From assembly GCF_000519205.1 (NCBI RefSeq), contig NZ_JAFB01000036.1, positions 1 through 64,000 of the forward strand: 64,000 nt of DNA. Reading direction: 5' to 3'. Below the pieces are notes generated by a model that was given only the letters and a program-made list of their open reading frames with translations, did no database searches and was not told the origin of the DNA. The stretch's first letter is position 1, and the number at the start of each line of letters is the position of its first letter. The position numbers were made by a program, and so were the translations under genes. The stretch comes from Amycolatopsis taiwanensis DSM 45107. Its GTDB lineage: Bacteria > Actinomycetota > Actinomycetes > Mycobacteriales > Pseudonocardiaceae. Positions 54,586 to 62,639 of this stretch are shown here, one piece after another.

Positions 54586-55362
54586 GTGCCGGAATTGCCC
54601 GATGTGGAGAGCTTCCGCCGCGTGTTCGCCTCGCACGCGGTTGGGCCGCCGGTCCGGCGTGTCGACGTGCTGGACACCGGGGTGCTCCGCGACGTCACCG
54701 CGGACAGGTTGTCGGAAGCGTTGGTCGGCCGGCGGTTCACCGAGCCGCGCCGGCGCGGCAAGTTGCTTCTCGCGCCGGCCGGCCCGCTGGCGGTGGTCCT
54801 GCATTTCGGAATGACCGGATCGCTGCACTGGGCCGGGCCGGGACAGGACGTCCACCGTCACGACCGGGTGGTGTTCGCCTTTCCCGACGGGGAGTTGCGC
54901 TACCGCGACATGCGCAAGCTGCAGGGCCTGCGGCTGGTCGAGGGGACCCGCGGCGTGGACGAGGTGCTGACCGGCGTCGGGCCGGACGCGACCGAGATGT
55001 CGCGCGACCGGCTCGGCGAACTGCTGGGCGGCCGGCGGCAGGTCAAGGCGACGTTGACGGACCAGTCGGTCATCGCCGGCATCGGCAACCTGCTGGCGGA
55101 CGAGATCCTGTGGCGGGCAAGGATAAATCCCCGCACCTCAGGAGTCCACTTAGGACGAGACGACCTCGTCAGGCTCGATGCGGCCATGAGCAGCGTGCTC
55201 CGGCAGTCGATCGAGGCGGGCCGGGTGCCCACCGACAAGTCCTGGCTGACCGGGCGCCGCGACGAGCCGTCGGGGTCGTGCCCCCGGTGCGGCACCACAC
55301 TCGTCCACGAGCGGGCCGGCGGGCGGGCCACCACGTGGTGCCCGCGGTGCCAGCCGCGCTGA
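54586..55362 (+). CDS. Fpg/Nei-family DNA glycosylase
   Basis: The 258-residue protein starts at GTG 54586. It begins PELPDVESFRR, with Pro1 and Glu2 of the catalytic N-terminus, and has the beta-sandwich lysine region (RRRGKLLLAPAGPLAVVLHFGMTGSLHW near 51), the helix-two-turn-helix with DQSVIAGIGNLLADEILWRARINP near 162, and a C-terminal zinc finger CPRCGTTLVHERAGGRATTWCPRC near 228. It removes oxidised bases and nicks DNA. Absence of a typical Fpg opening EVE leaves Fpg versus Nei undecided; many actinobacterial paralogues have lost function in vitro. It is a single gene. Confidence 0.87.
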   Translation: MPELPDVESFRRVFASHAVGPPVRRVDVLDTGVLRDVTADRLSEALVGRRFTEPRRRGKLLLAPAGPLAVVLHFGMTGSLHWAGPGQDVHRHDRVVFAFPDGELRYRDMRKLQGLRLVEGTRGVDEVLTGVGPDATEMSRDRLGELLGGRRQVKATLTDQSVIAGIGNLLADEILWRARINPRTSGVHLGRDDLVRLDAAMSSVLRQSIEAGRVPTDKSWLTGRRDEPSGSCPRCGTTLVHERAGGRATTWCPRCQPR

Positions 55363-55588
55363 TCCGGTTCCCGGCGACGGCTACTGGGCAACCGCTTCAC
55401 GGTCGTCCTCGCGCTCGGCGGGACGGCGAGAAACGCGTGAGGCACCGCACGTCTGGACCTTTAGGGAACCAGCAGGCCGGATGCCCCGTCGGAGCGCCGG
55501 ATGAGATTTGACCAGACCAGCTGTCAGGCCCGCCGGTTGTTGCCATACTTGTCGCAAACGGTTGGTCCACGTGGTGGAGGTGAGTGGT

Positions 55589-56068
55589 GTGGATCCGCAC
55601 CGGCTGCAGGACAAGGCCGATGCCCGGCGATTTCTCCATGAGATGGGCAAGCAACCGCAGACACCGCGGCACGTGGCAACTGCCGACGAGGTCAAGGCGC
55701 CGACCGGGGCGGGCTCGGCCGAGCTGATCGCCGAGGGCGACGACCGGATCGAGCTGGACCCGGCCGAGATCGCGGCGGCCGACGCGGAACTGGCCCGGCG
55801 GCATGACGAGCTGTCGGAGTTGCTGGCACAGGCCAAGGAGCTGGAGGCGCCGTTGCGGGACGGCAGCGGACCGGTGGCCACGCACCTGCGGCGGGCCTTC
55901 GGGCTGCGCGGTTCGGCGGACACGGGTGTCCAGGCCACCTTGCGCGACTACCTCGACGAGCTCGCCACGCTGCGCGAGGCCATCCGGCGGGCGGGGGCCG
56001 GCCACCAGGCCGCGGACGACGAGGCCCGCGACAGCCTGCGCGGATTCCACCGCGATGCCGGTTCTTGA
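55589..56068 (+). CDS. Helical protein at the head of the second ESX module (PE-like position)
   Basis: The product of about 159 residues starts at GTG 55589 behind GGAGGTGA. Residues 50-155 are predicted as long amphipathic helices (DPAEIAAADAELARRHDELSELLAQAKELEAPL and TLRDYLDELATLREAIRRAGAGHQAADDEARDSLRGF), the kind of helical hairpin seen in ESX substrates or their partners. It lacks a clear WXG or PE motif. It lies 15 bases before the PPE-like gene and upstream of the EspG gene, which suggests the PE-like partner role. Confidence 0.55.
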   Translation: MDPHRLQDKADARRFLHEMGKQPQTPRHVATADEVKAPTGAGSAELIAEGDDRIELDPAEIAAADAELARRHDELSELLAQAKELEAPLRDGSGPVATHLRRAFGLRGSADTGVQATLRDYLDELATLREAIRRAGAGHQAADDEARDSLRGFHRDAGS

Positions 56069-56083
56069 TTGGGGGGTCAAACC

Positions 56084-57196
56084 ATGAGCGAAAAGCTTCC
56101 GTACAACACGCACCGCAAGCATCGTTACTACACGCAAGATCACCCGCTGACGGCGAAGCAGCAGCGGCGGGTTCGTCGGCTGCGCCGCATCCGGGCCAGC
56201 AACGCGCGCGACGAATCCTTCGGCAAGATCAACTGGGCGGCGTACGAGCACCAGCAGCTGTGGGACATGGTCCAGTCGTCCGACCCGGCCGCGATGGGGA
56301 CGGCGGCGCACCGGTGGGCACAGCTCGCGGTCGGGGTCGACTCGGCGACCGGCGACGTGCACAAGACGGTGCAGAAGCTGCTGATGTCGTGGCGCGGTCC
56401 CTCGGCCGTACAGGCGGCGCAGTCGGCGTCGAAGCTGACCGCGTGGGGCGCCGGTGCGAGCGGGACCATACGGGACGTCGGCGAAGGGCTCGACTCCTAC
56501 ACCAGCGCCCTGCTGGAAGCCCGTAACAGCTTGCCGAAGCCGGTGTATTACTCGGACGTCGTGCACTTCCGCGAGGGATACGACGTGAAGGCGAGCAGCG
56601 GCCCGAGCGGCGCGATCCTGGCCGATCAGCTGCTCGACGACCACCTGCCGACCAAACGCGAGGCGAGTACCGCCAAGGCGGAGGCCGTGCGGGTGATGGA
56701 GCGGTACGAGGCGGCCAGCAAGCACGTGCACGACCGGCTGCCCCACTTCGCCGACGCGCCGGAAGCAACCGCGGGGGTCGGCGGTTCAGACCAAGATTCG
56801 GAAGGACCGCGCGGCCACGACAGCACGGTCGCGTCGTCGGTGCCCGTCGGCGGACCCGGCGCCGGAGCGCCGGGTGGCGTGTCGGCTTCCGGGTTCGGCG
56901 GAAATCCCGTGCTCAGCGATGGCCGCGGCGCACTGGCGGCCGGTTCGGTGACCGGTAGTGGCGCGCCTGCCGGGAGCGCGGGCGGTGCGGCCGCGGCCTC
57001 CGCACAGGGCTCCGGGGGAGCGGGCGCGGGTGCGCGTGGTGCGGGGCCCGGTGGCGGCATGGGCATGTACCCGCCCGGCGGGGGAGCGCACGGCGGCGAA
57101 GGCGCGGCCGAGCACCGTAACCGCTACGGCGACGAGTTCGGTGTCGACTTCCTCGACGATCTGCCGCCGGCCTACCCGCCGGTGTTCGGCGAGTGA
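56084..57196 (+). CDS. PPE/WXG-like ESX substrate with Gly/Ala-rich tail
   Basis: The 370-residue protein has a helical N-terminal domain (about 35-215; INWAAYEHQQLWDMVQSSDPAAMGTAAHRWAQLAVGVDSATGDVHKTVQKLLMSWRGPSAVQAAQSASKL), with the order of a PPE/WXG helical bundle including the turn SWRGPSA, the W-x-G equivalent. A long Gly/Ala/Ser/Pro-rich region (about 230-345) and the acidic end DFLDDLPPAYPPVFGE follow. It lacks a signal peptide and is likely exported by ESX with the EspG-type chaperone encoded next. It could coat the cell surface. Confidence 0.72.
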   Translation: MSEKLPYNTHRKHRYYTQDHPLTAKQQRRVRRLRRIRASNARDESFGKINWAAYEHQQLWDMVQSSDPAAMGTAAHRWAQLAVGVDSATGDVHKTVQKLLMSWRGPSAVQAAQSASKLTAWGAGASGTIRDVGEGLDSYTSALLEARNSLPKPVYYSDVVHFREGYDVKASSGPSGAILADQLLDDHLPTKREASTAKAEAVRVMERYEAASKHVHDRLPHFADAPEATAGVGGSDQDSEGPRGHDSTVASSVPVGGPGAGAPGGVSASGFGGNPVLSDGRGALAAGSVTGSGAPAGSAGGAAAASAQGSGGAGAGARGAGPGGGMGMYPPGGGAHGGEGAAEHRNRYGDEFGVDFLDDLPPAYPPVFGE

Positions 57197-57218
57197 GCAG
57201 AATCAGGAAGGAAGAGTC

Positions 57219-57998
57219 GTGGCTCGGCGTATGACCACAGTGGACGGTGTGGTGCTCTCGCACCAGGAGTACGACCTGTTGTGGGCGGATCTCCAGGCGG
57301 GGCCCCAGCCGTACCCGCTGGAAGTGCGGTCGCACGGTTACACCATGGCCGAACGCGACGAGCTCGGCGGGCATGTGTTCGAAACGCTGGCGCAAGGCGG
57401 GTTCGTCGACGAGCACGACGAAGTGGATCCGCGGCTGGACGAATTGCTCATGCTGCTCGCCGGGCCGGCGTTCTCGGTGGACGCCTTGGTGCTCGCCGAG
57501 GTGCCGTTGCGGGTGCTCGCCGCGGCGGGCGCCCGGGATGGCGTGCTGGCGGTGCTGGACGAGCGCGAGCTGGCGCTGCGACCCTGCCGGCCGCACGAGC
57601 TCGTCGATCTCGTGGCCGGGGTGATCGGGGATCGGCCGCCGGGTCCTGGGCAGTCGGTGCGGTTGCCCCGTGAGGTGTTCTCGGCGGCGATGAATGCCTT
57701 CGCCGGCAACGGTTTCCTGGGGTTCGAGCGCACACTGGCGGATGCCGGTGTCGCCGGCCGCGAAACCCGGGCGCTGGCCACGATCGTCGAGTCGCCGCGG
57801 GCGGCTTCCGGCCAGGCTGCCGCCAACCGGGCCGGGCGGAGGTCCCCGGTGGTGACCTGGTACGACACCGAAGCGGGGCGGTACGCGGCGATCGTCGAGG
57901 AGGTTGCCGGGACGCGGTGGGTGACGGTGACTCCGGCCGACGGCCGGTGGCTGGCGGGGCGCATCGGCGAGCTGCTCGATCGTCTCGCACCCGGCTGA
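57219..57998 (+). CDS. EspG-family ESX secretion chaperone
   Basis: The 259-residue protein fits the EspG family (ESX secretion-associated) with VVLSHQEYDLLWADLQAGPQPYPLEVRSHGYTMAERDELGGHVFETLAQGGFV near the start and the end VVTWYDTEAGRYAAIVEE...WVTVTPADGRWLAGRIGELLDRL. In mycobacteria EspG binds PE-PPE pairs in the cytosol and hands them to the ESX machine. Placed right after the PPE-like gene, it probably serves it. GTG 57219 follows AGGAAGGAAGAG; ATG 57231 is an alternative. No core ESX (Ecc) genes are in the window. Confidence 0.78.
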   Translation: MARRMTTVDGVVLSHQEYDLLWADLQAGPQPYPLEVRSHGYTMAERDELGGHVFETLAQGGFVDEHDEVDPRLDELLMLLAGPAFSVDALVLAEVPLRVLAAAGARDGVLAVLDERELALRPCRPHELVDLVAGVIGDRPPGPGQSVRLPREVFSAAMNAFAGNGFLGFERTLADAGVAGRETRALATIVESPRAASGQAAANRAGRRSPVVTWYDTEAGRYAAIVEEVAGTRWVTVTPADGRWLAGRIGELLDRLAPG

Positions 57999-58080
57999 GG
58001 AGATCACGGGAACGATCGGCACACGCCGCGCATCCTATTCGGCGTGATCATCGACAACGATATCTGGCGAAAGGGGAGAT

Positions 58081-58869
58081 ATGAGCACGCTGACTGCGGA
58101 GCAGATCGCGCAACACGCGTATAAGGCGGGGTTTCGTGGCCACGCGCTGACGACGGCGGTGGCGGTGGCGATGGCGGAGTCCGGCGGGAACACGCACGCG
58201 CACAACGGCCGCCCGCCGGACAACTCCTACGGCCTGTGGCAGGTCAACATGCTCGGCTCGATGGGGCCGGCCCGGCGTGAGCAGTTCCATCTCCATTCGA
58301 ACAACGACCTGTTCAACGCCGACCACAACGCCAAGGCCGCCTACGCGATTTCCAGTCACGGCAAGAACTTCGGGCCGTGGTCGACCTATACCAACGGGGC
58401 GTACAAGAAGCACCTCGCGGCGGCGAAGAAGGCCTCCGAGAAGGTGACCGCGGAGCACCACAAGAAGGGCCAGCACGACCCCCACGGCAAGAACAACGCC
58501 CACGGCAAGAACACCGGCCACCCGAAGGGGAAGGGCAAGGACGGCTTCTCCGCGGACGCCCAGCAGTTCCACGCCTACACCAGCAAGACCGACCACATCG
58601 CGGGGGAGCTGCGGTCCGTGGGTTCCCGCACGGTCCACTCGGTCACCTCCATCGCGCACGACAGCTTCGGCCAGGTCGGCAAGGAAACCGGTTTCGCGTC
58701 GGCCCTGGGCGATTTCAGCCGGGCACTGGAAAAGCAGGTCATTGCGACCGGCAAGAACGCGCAGGCACTGGGCTCGGACGTGAAGAAGGCCGGTAACGCA
58801 TACCGGGCGACCGATGACGACGCGCTCGTGGAGATCAAGAACGCCGACATCAAGAGCGTCCTGGGATAG
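58081..58869 (+). CDS. Lytic transglycosylase (lysozyme-like) fused to an EspC/ESX-type domain
   Basis: The 262-residue protein has a lysozyme-like domain at about 1-105: AEQIAQHAYKAGFRGHALTTAVAVAMAESGGN with catalytic Glu33, and NSYGLWQVN near 48. A linker rich in His, Lys and Gly (about 125-165) follows, then a helical part resembling EspC/WXG-type ESX proteins (about 165-262). There is no signal peptide, so export by the type VII route is inferred. It would cut glycan strands in the wall. It is followed after 14 bases by a second hydrolase gene of the same layout, in reverse domain order. Confidence 0.82.
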   Translation: MSTLTAEQIAQHAYKAGFRGHALTTAVAVAMAESGGNTHAHNGRPPDNSYGLWQVNMLGSMGPARREQFHLHSNNDLFNADHNAKAAYAISSHGKNFGPWSTYTNGAYKKHLAAAKKASEKVTAEHHKKGQHDPHGKNNAHGKNTGHPKGKGKDGFSADAQQFHAYTSKTDHIAGELRSVGSRTVHSVTSIAHDSFGQVGKETGFASALGDFSRALEKQVIATGKNAQALGSDVKKAGNAYRATDDDALVEIKNADIKSVLG

Positions 58870-58883
58870 GCGGGGAAAACACA

Positions 58884-59972
58884 ATGGACACAGCACAACT
58901 CGCCACGCTGTTCGCCGGCGAGATGAAGACTCACCAGGAAAAGCTGGCGGGCAAGGCGGGCGAGGCGCAGACCGCCCAGAACGCGCTGGAATCGGCCGCC
59001 AGGGCCATCATGGAGCAGCACGACGTCCAGCGGAAGGCCGCCACGTCACTGCTGTCCCATTGGGACAGCAAGGCCTCGTCCGCGTTCGAGGGGAAGTCGG
59101 CGAAATTCGGCGACGAGCTCACCGTCACGGCCGAAGCGAGCGTGCGCGCGGCGAAGATCGTCTCCGAGGTCACCGACGCGCTGGCCGGACGGCACAATGC
59201 GACCGGCACTCTGATCGACGAGTTCGTCACGAAGGCGCAGAGTTTCCTCAAGAGCGGCTTCGCGCTGGCCGGACTGCAGGCGCCGGGCATGCTGCTCAGG
59301 GCACTGGGCGAGGTCACCGACCTGGCGGGGCAGTACCTCAAGGAGTCGGCCGGTCAGCTGAAGGACGCGCGCGCCGAAATGACGGACGCGGCCCACAAGC
59401 TCCGGGCGCTTGAAAAGGAACTGAACTCCGACGGCGTTGCCGATCCAGGGGCGGCCGCGCACAAACCGCTGCCGGGCAAGGGGAAAGAGCACGGCAAGGA
59501 GCACGCCAAGCATCCGGGCAAGGGCGGCACGAAGCCGAGCAATTCCAAGAAGGTGGACAAGATCCTCGCCGACGCCCGGAAGAACCTCGGCTACCACGAG
59601 GGGCCCAACAACCGGAACAAGTGGGGGCCGACGGGGCAGCCGTGGTGCTCGTACTTCGCCACCTCGATGTGGCGCGACGCCGGGGTGAACATTCCGAAAT
59701 ACGGCTTCACCGGGGACGTCTACAAGTGGGGCGAGCGCAATCACCTCGCCTACAACCGGCATGACCTGGCCAAGCAGGCGCGTCCCGGCGACGCGATCCT
59801 GTTCGGCACCGGCCCCAGCTGGGGCGGCAGCGAGCACATCGGCATCATCGAGAAGGTCGAGGGCAACAAGATCACCACGATCGAGGGCAACTCGAACGAC
59901 CAGGTGATGCGGCACACCTACACGCTGCCCCGCGACGCGCACAGATTCTACGGAGGGGTGCATCCGAAGTGA
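58884..59972 (+). CDS. WXG-like domain fused to a CHAP peptidoglycan hydrolase
   Basis: The 362-residue protein starts with a WXG100-like helical hairpin (about 1-110; SHWDSKASSAF around Trp60 as the turn), a second helical stretch to about 180, a Lys/His/Gly linker (about 195-220) and a CHAP domain with Cys255 (GQPWCSYFATSMW), His318 (SEHIGIIEKVEG) and Asn336. CHAP enzymes cut peptide stems or cross-bridges of peptidoglycan. It has no signal peptide, so the N-terminal part probably directs ESX export. Its stop overlaps the next gene (GTGA). Confidence 0.85.
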   Translation: MDTAQLATLFAGEMKTHQEKLAGKAGEAQTAQNALESAARAIMEQHDVQRKAATSLLSHWDSKASSAFEGKSAKFGDELTVTAEASVRAAKIVSEVTDALAGRHNATGTLIDEFVTKAQSFLKSGFALAGLQAPGMLLRALGEVTDLAGQYLKESAGQLKDARAEMTDAAHKLRALEKELNSDGVADPGAAAHKPLPGKGKEHGKEHAKHPGKGGTKPSNSKKVDKILADARKNLGYHEGPNNRNKWGPTGQPWCSYFATSMWRDAGVNIPKYGFTGDVYKWGERNHLAYNRHDLAKQARPGDAILFGTGPSWGGSEHIGIIEKVEGNKITTIEGNSNDQVMRHTYTLPRDAHRFYGGVHPK

Positions 59973-60265
59973 GCATTACCGGAAATGCTCGCCGCGACGG
60001 GGTTTCCGTCGAGGTGCTGCCCGGGGGCGCCCTGCGTTCGCTGGAGCTGAGCCCCGACGCGGTTCGCGGTGGGGGCACGGCGCTCGCCCGCAACATCCTG
60101 GCTCTCGTGCGCGAGGCCGCCGCCGAGGCCAATCAGCGCGCCAAGAGCGCGGTCGCCGACCTTGGCGGCCTGCGCGAGGACGAACTCGCCGGGCTGGGGC
60201 TGACCCAGGAAGCGGGCCTGACCGAGACCGCGGAGAGCACGACGCCCGGCACCTGGAGGCTCTGA
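59969..60265 (+). CDS. Short YbaB-like protein
   Basis: The 98-residue protein starts with a beta part (GVSVEVLPGGALRSLELSPDAVRGGGTALARNILALVREAAAEANQRAKSAV), the order of the second half of YbaB/EbfC, followed by an acidic tail. The first coiled helix of YbaB is absent, so it may pair with another subunit. It overlaps the CHAP gene by four bases and the next gene by one, so all three are likely made together. Function unknown. Confidence 0.6.
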   Translation: MSITGNARRDGVSVEVLPGGALRSLELSPDAVRGGGTALARNILALVREAAAEANQRAKSAVADLGGLREDELAGLGLTQEAGLTETAESTTPGTWRL

Positions 60266-60723
60266 TGGATTCCGACGAGCGCAGCATCGACGAGTTGATC
60301 GAGATCGCCGAGGAGATCCCCGATCGGCTGGGCCTCGCCGCCGGGATGCAGGACCTGCGCGGTAGCGCCCAGGGAGAGGGCGTGTCGGTGACCGTGGACG
60401 TCCAAGGCATGCTGGTCGATCTGGACATCACCGACAAGGGGCTCGCACTCGGCCCGCAGCGGCTGGCCGCCGAGATTTCCCGGCTCAGTACCGAAGCGGG
60501 TGGCAAGGTGTTGCGGGAGGGACTGCGGGCCGTCAAGGCGGGCACCACCCCGCAGATCGCCGCGGCGATCGCGGACTACCTCGGTATCGACGTGGAGGAG
60601 CCGGTTTCGCCGGTCGAGCCCGAGCAGCCGGCACGATCGGAGCAGCCGGCGCGGCCTGCGCGGCGGTCGTCCCGTCCGGACGAGGACGACGAATCCGAGG
60701 GCTTCGTGCTCAGGCCGGTGTGA
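60265..60723 (+). CDS. YbaB-like protein with acidic tail
   Basis: The 152-residue protein has a YbaB-like core (RSIDELIEIAEEIPDRLGLAAGM; GSAQGEGVSVTVDVQGMLVDLDITDKGLALGPQRLAAEISRLSTEAGGKVLREGL) and a Pro/Glu/Arg-rich tail ending DDESEGFVLRPV. With the 59969 gene it makes a YbaB-like pair at the end of the ESX module, mirroring the single YbaB-like gene at the start of the first ESX cluster (20028). Recurrent company suggests a role in ESX effector clusters, not only in nucleoid binding. Confidence 0.65.
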   Translation: MDSDERSIDELIEIAEEIPDRLGLAAGMQDLRGSAQGEGVSVTVDVQGMLVDLDITDKGLALGPQRLAAEISRLSTEAGGKVLREGLRAVKAGTTPQIAAAIADYLGIDVEEPVSPVEPEQPARSEQPARPARRSSRPDEDDESEGFVLRPV

Positions 60724-60777
60724 GCCGCCCCGATCGTGGATCATCGCCGGTGACCGGGAGAACGGCGAAGCGCCGGA

Positions 60778-61593
60778 TCAAGCGGGCGTGGTACGCGCTC
60801 GCCGTCCGGCGGGAATCACCAGCGGCGTTCCCGTTTCGGGATCGGTGATCACGCGACACCGCAGCCCGAAGATGTCCTCCACCAGTTGCGCGGTCAGGAC
60901 GTCTTCGGGCGAGCCCGTCGCTACCACCCGCCCGTTGCGCATCGCGATCAGGTGAGTGGCGTACCGGGCGGCATGGTTGAGGTCGTGCAGGACCGCTACC
61001 AGCGTGCGCCCTCGCTCTTCGTGCAGCCGGGCGCACAGGTCGAGGATTTCCAGCTGGTGCGCGATGTCCAGGTAGGTGGTCGGCTCGTCCAGGAGCAGCA
61101 GCGGTGTCTCCTGGGCGAGGACCATGGCGATCCAGACCCGCTGGCGCTGGCCGCCCGACAGCTGGTCGACCGGGCGGTGGGCCAGATCCGAGACTCCGGT
61201 CGCCGCCATGGCGTCCGCGACTACGCGTTCGTCCACTTGGGACCATTGGCGCAGCAGGCTCTGATGCGGGTAGCGCCCGCGCGCGACGAGTTCGGCCACC
61301 GTGATGCCGTTGGGCGCGACCGACGACTGGGGGAGCAGGCCCAGGATCCGGGCGATCCGCCGGGCCGGGAGCGAGCCGATCGCGTGCCCGTCGAGCACGA
61401 CCGTTCCGGCCACGGGTCTGAGGATCCGGGCCAGTGCACGTAGCAATGTGGACTTGCCGCAGGCGTTCGGTCCCACGATGACCGTGAAGGACTCGTCCGG
61501 GATGGCGACGGTGAGGTCTTCGGCGATGGTCCGCCGGTCGTAGGCGAGAGTGAGCGCGCTCGCGCTGAGCCGTGTCACGCGGCCGTTGTCCAT
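60778..61593 (-). CDS. Siderophore/iron ABC transporter ATPase (FepC/FecE type)
   Basis: The 271-residue ATPase has Walker A GPNACGKSTLLRALARI near 40, the Q loop LLPQSS near 86, the signature LSGGQRQRVWIAMVLAQ near 144, Walker B LLLLDEPTTYLD near 165 and the switch His in AVLHDLNHAARY near 200. These match ferric-siderophore and cobalamin importers. It works with the two permeases encoded upstream. ATG 61593 follows GGAGAAC; ATG 61617 would overlap the permease stop (ATGA) and is equally possible. Confidence 0.9.
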   Translation of the reverse strand: MDNGRVTRLSASALTLAYDRRTIAEDLTVAIPDESFTVIVGPNACGKSTLLRALARILRPVAGTVVLDGHAIGSLPARRIARILGLLPQSSVAPNGITVAELVARGRYPHQSLLRQWSQVDERVVADAMAATGVSDLAHRPVDQLSGGQRQRVWIAMVLAQETPLLLLDEPTTYLDIAHQLEILDLCARLHEERGRTLVAVLHDLNHAARYATHLIAMRNGRVVATGSPEDVLTAQLVEDIFGLRCRVITDPETGTPLVIPAGRRARTTPA

Positions 61594-61613
61594 GTTCTCC
61601 GTCCTCCGCAGGG

Positions 61614-62639
61614 TCATATCCGTCCCGCCCGGCGTTCGACCGCGAGCAGCCACACCAGGTAAGCGCCGCCGAGCAGGCCGGTCACCACGCCGACCGGCAG
61701 CTGGTGACCGGGTACCAGGTGGCCGCCCACCCAGTCCGCGATGACGAGCAGCGCGGCTCCCGTGCACAGCGACGGCAACAGGTTCGGCCCGGGCGAGCCG
61801 GTCATCCGCCGGGCCAGCTGCGGCGCGGCGAGCGCCACGAACGAGACCGGCCCCGCCGTCGCGGCGGCGAAGGAGACGAGCAGCACCGCCGAGAGCAGGA
61901 GGACGAGGCGCACCCGTTGGACCCGCACACCCAGGCCATACGCGGTGTCGTCGGCCAGTTCCAGCACCCGCAGGCCCCGCCCGCAGCCCAGTAGGACCAC
62001 CGGGACGAGCGGCACCATCGCGACGATCAGCGGGAGTGTCTCCGGCCAGCCACGCCCGTCGAGGCTGCCGGTCAACCACAACACCGCTCGCGCGGCTTCC
62101 GTCAACTGGGACCGGGTCAGCAGGTAACCGTTGACCCCGGTCAGGACCGCGGCGACACCGATGCCGACCAGGATGAGGCGGTACCCGTGCACTCCGCGCC
62201 GCCAGGCCAGCAGGAAGATCGTGATCCCCGCGGCGAGGCCGCCGGCCGCGGCGCCGCCCGCGAGCACCGCGCTGTTGCCCCCGGCGGCGACCGTTGCCAA
62301 CGCGCCCGTCGCCGCGCCCTGCGTGACACCGAGAAGGTCGGGACTGCCCAAGGGATTACGCACCAGCGCCTGGAAGACCGCGCCGGCCAGGGCGAGCGCG
62401 GCGCCGGTCAGCACGGCGGCGACCAGGCGGGGCAGCCGCAACTGTCCGACGATGAACTCGTCGGCCGGGGAACTGTTGCCGGTCAGGGCCTGCATCACCT
62501 CGGCGGGACTCACCGGGTAATCGCCGCTGCCCAGGCTCACGATCCCGGCGATCACGGTGACCAGCAGACAGCCCGCGCCGACCGCCAGTGCCCGCGGTCG
62601 GTAACGCAGCGAAAACCGGCCGGCACGCAGGCTTCTCAT
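61614..62639 (-). CDS. FecCD-family iron-siderophore permease (second)
   Basis: The 341-residue membrane protein has about ten helices with the BtuC/FecD pattern: LRLPRLVAAVLTGAALALAGAVFQALVRNPLGSPDLLGVTQGA near 68 and GPVSFVALAAPQLARRMTGSPGPNLLPSLCTGAALLVIADWVG near 265, the ATPase-contact region. It forms a heterodimeric pore with the next permease. ATG 62639 overlaps the stop of the first permease gene (ATGA). Confidence 0.9.
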   Translation of the reverse strand: MRSLRAGRFSLRYRPRALAVGAGCLLVTVIAGIVSLGSGDYPVSPAEVMQALTGNSSPADEFIVGQLRLPRLVAAVLTGAALALAGAVFQALVRNPLGSPDLLGVTQGAATGALATVAAGGNSAVLAGGAAAGGLAAGITIFLLAWRRGVHGYRLILVGIGVAAVLTGVNGYLLTRSQLTEAARAVLWLTGSLDGRGWPETLPLIVAMVPLVPVVLLGCGRGLRVLELADDTAYGLGVRVQRVRLVLLLSAVLLVSFAAATAGPVSFVALAAPQLARRMTGSPGPNLLPSLCTGAALLVIADWVGGHLVPGHQLPVGVVTGLLGGAYLVWLLAVERRAGRI

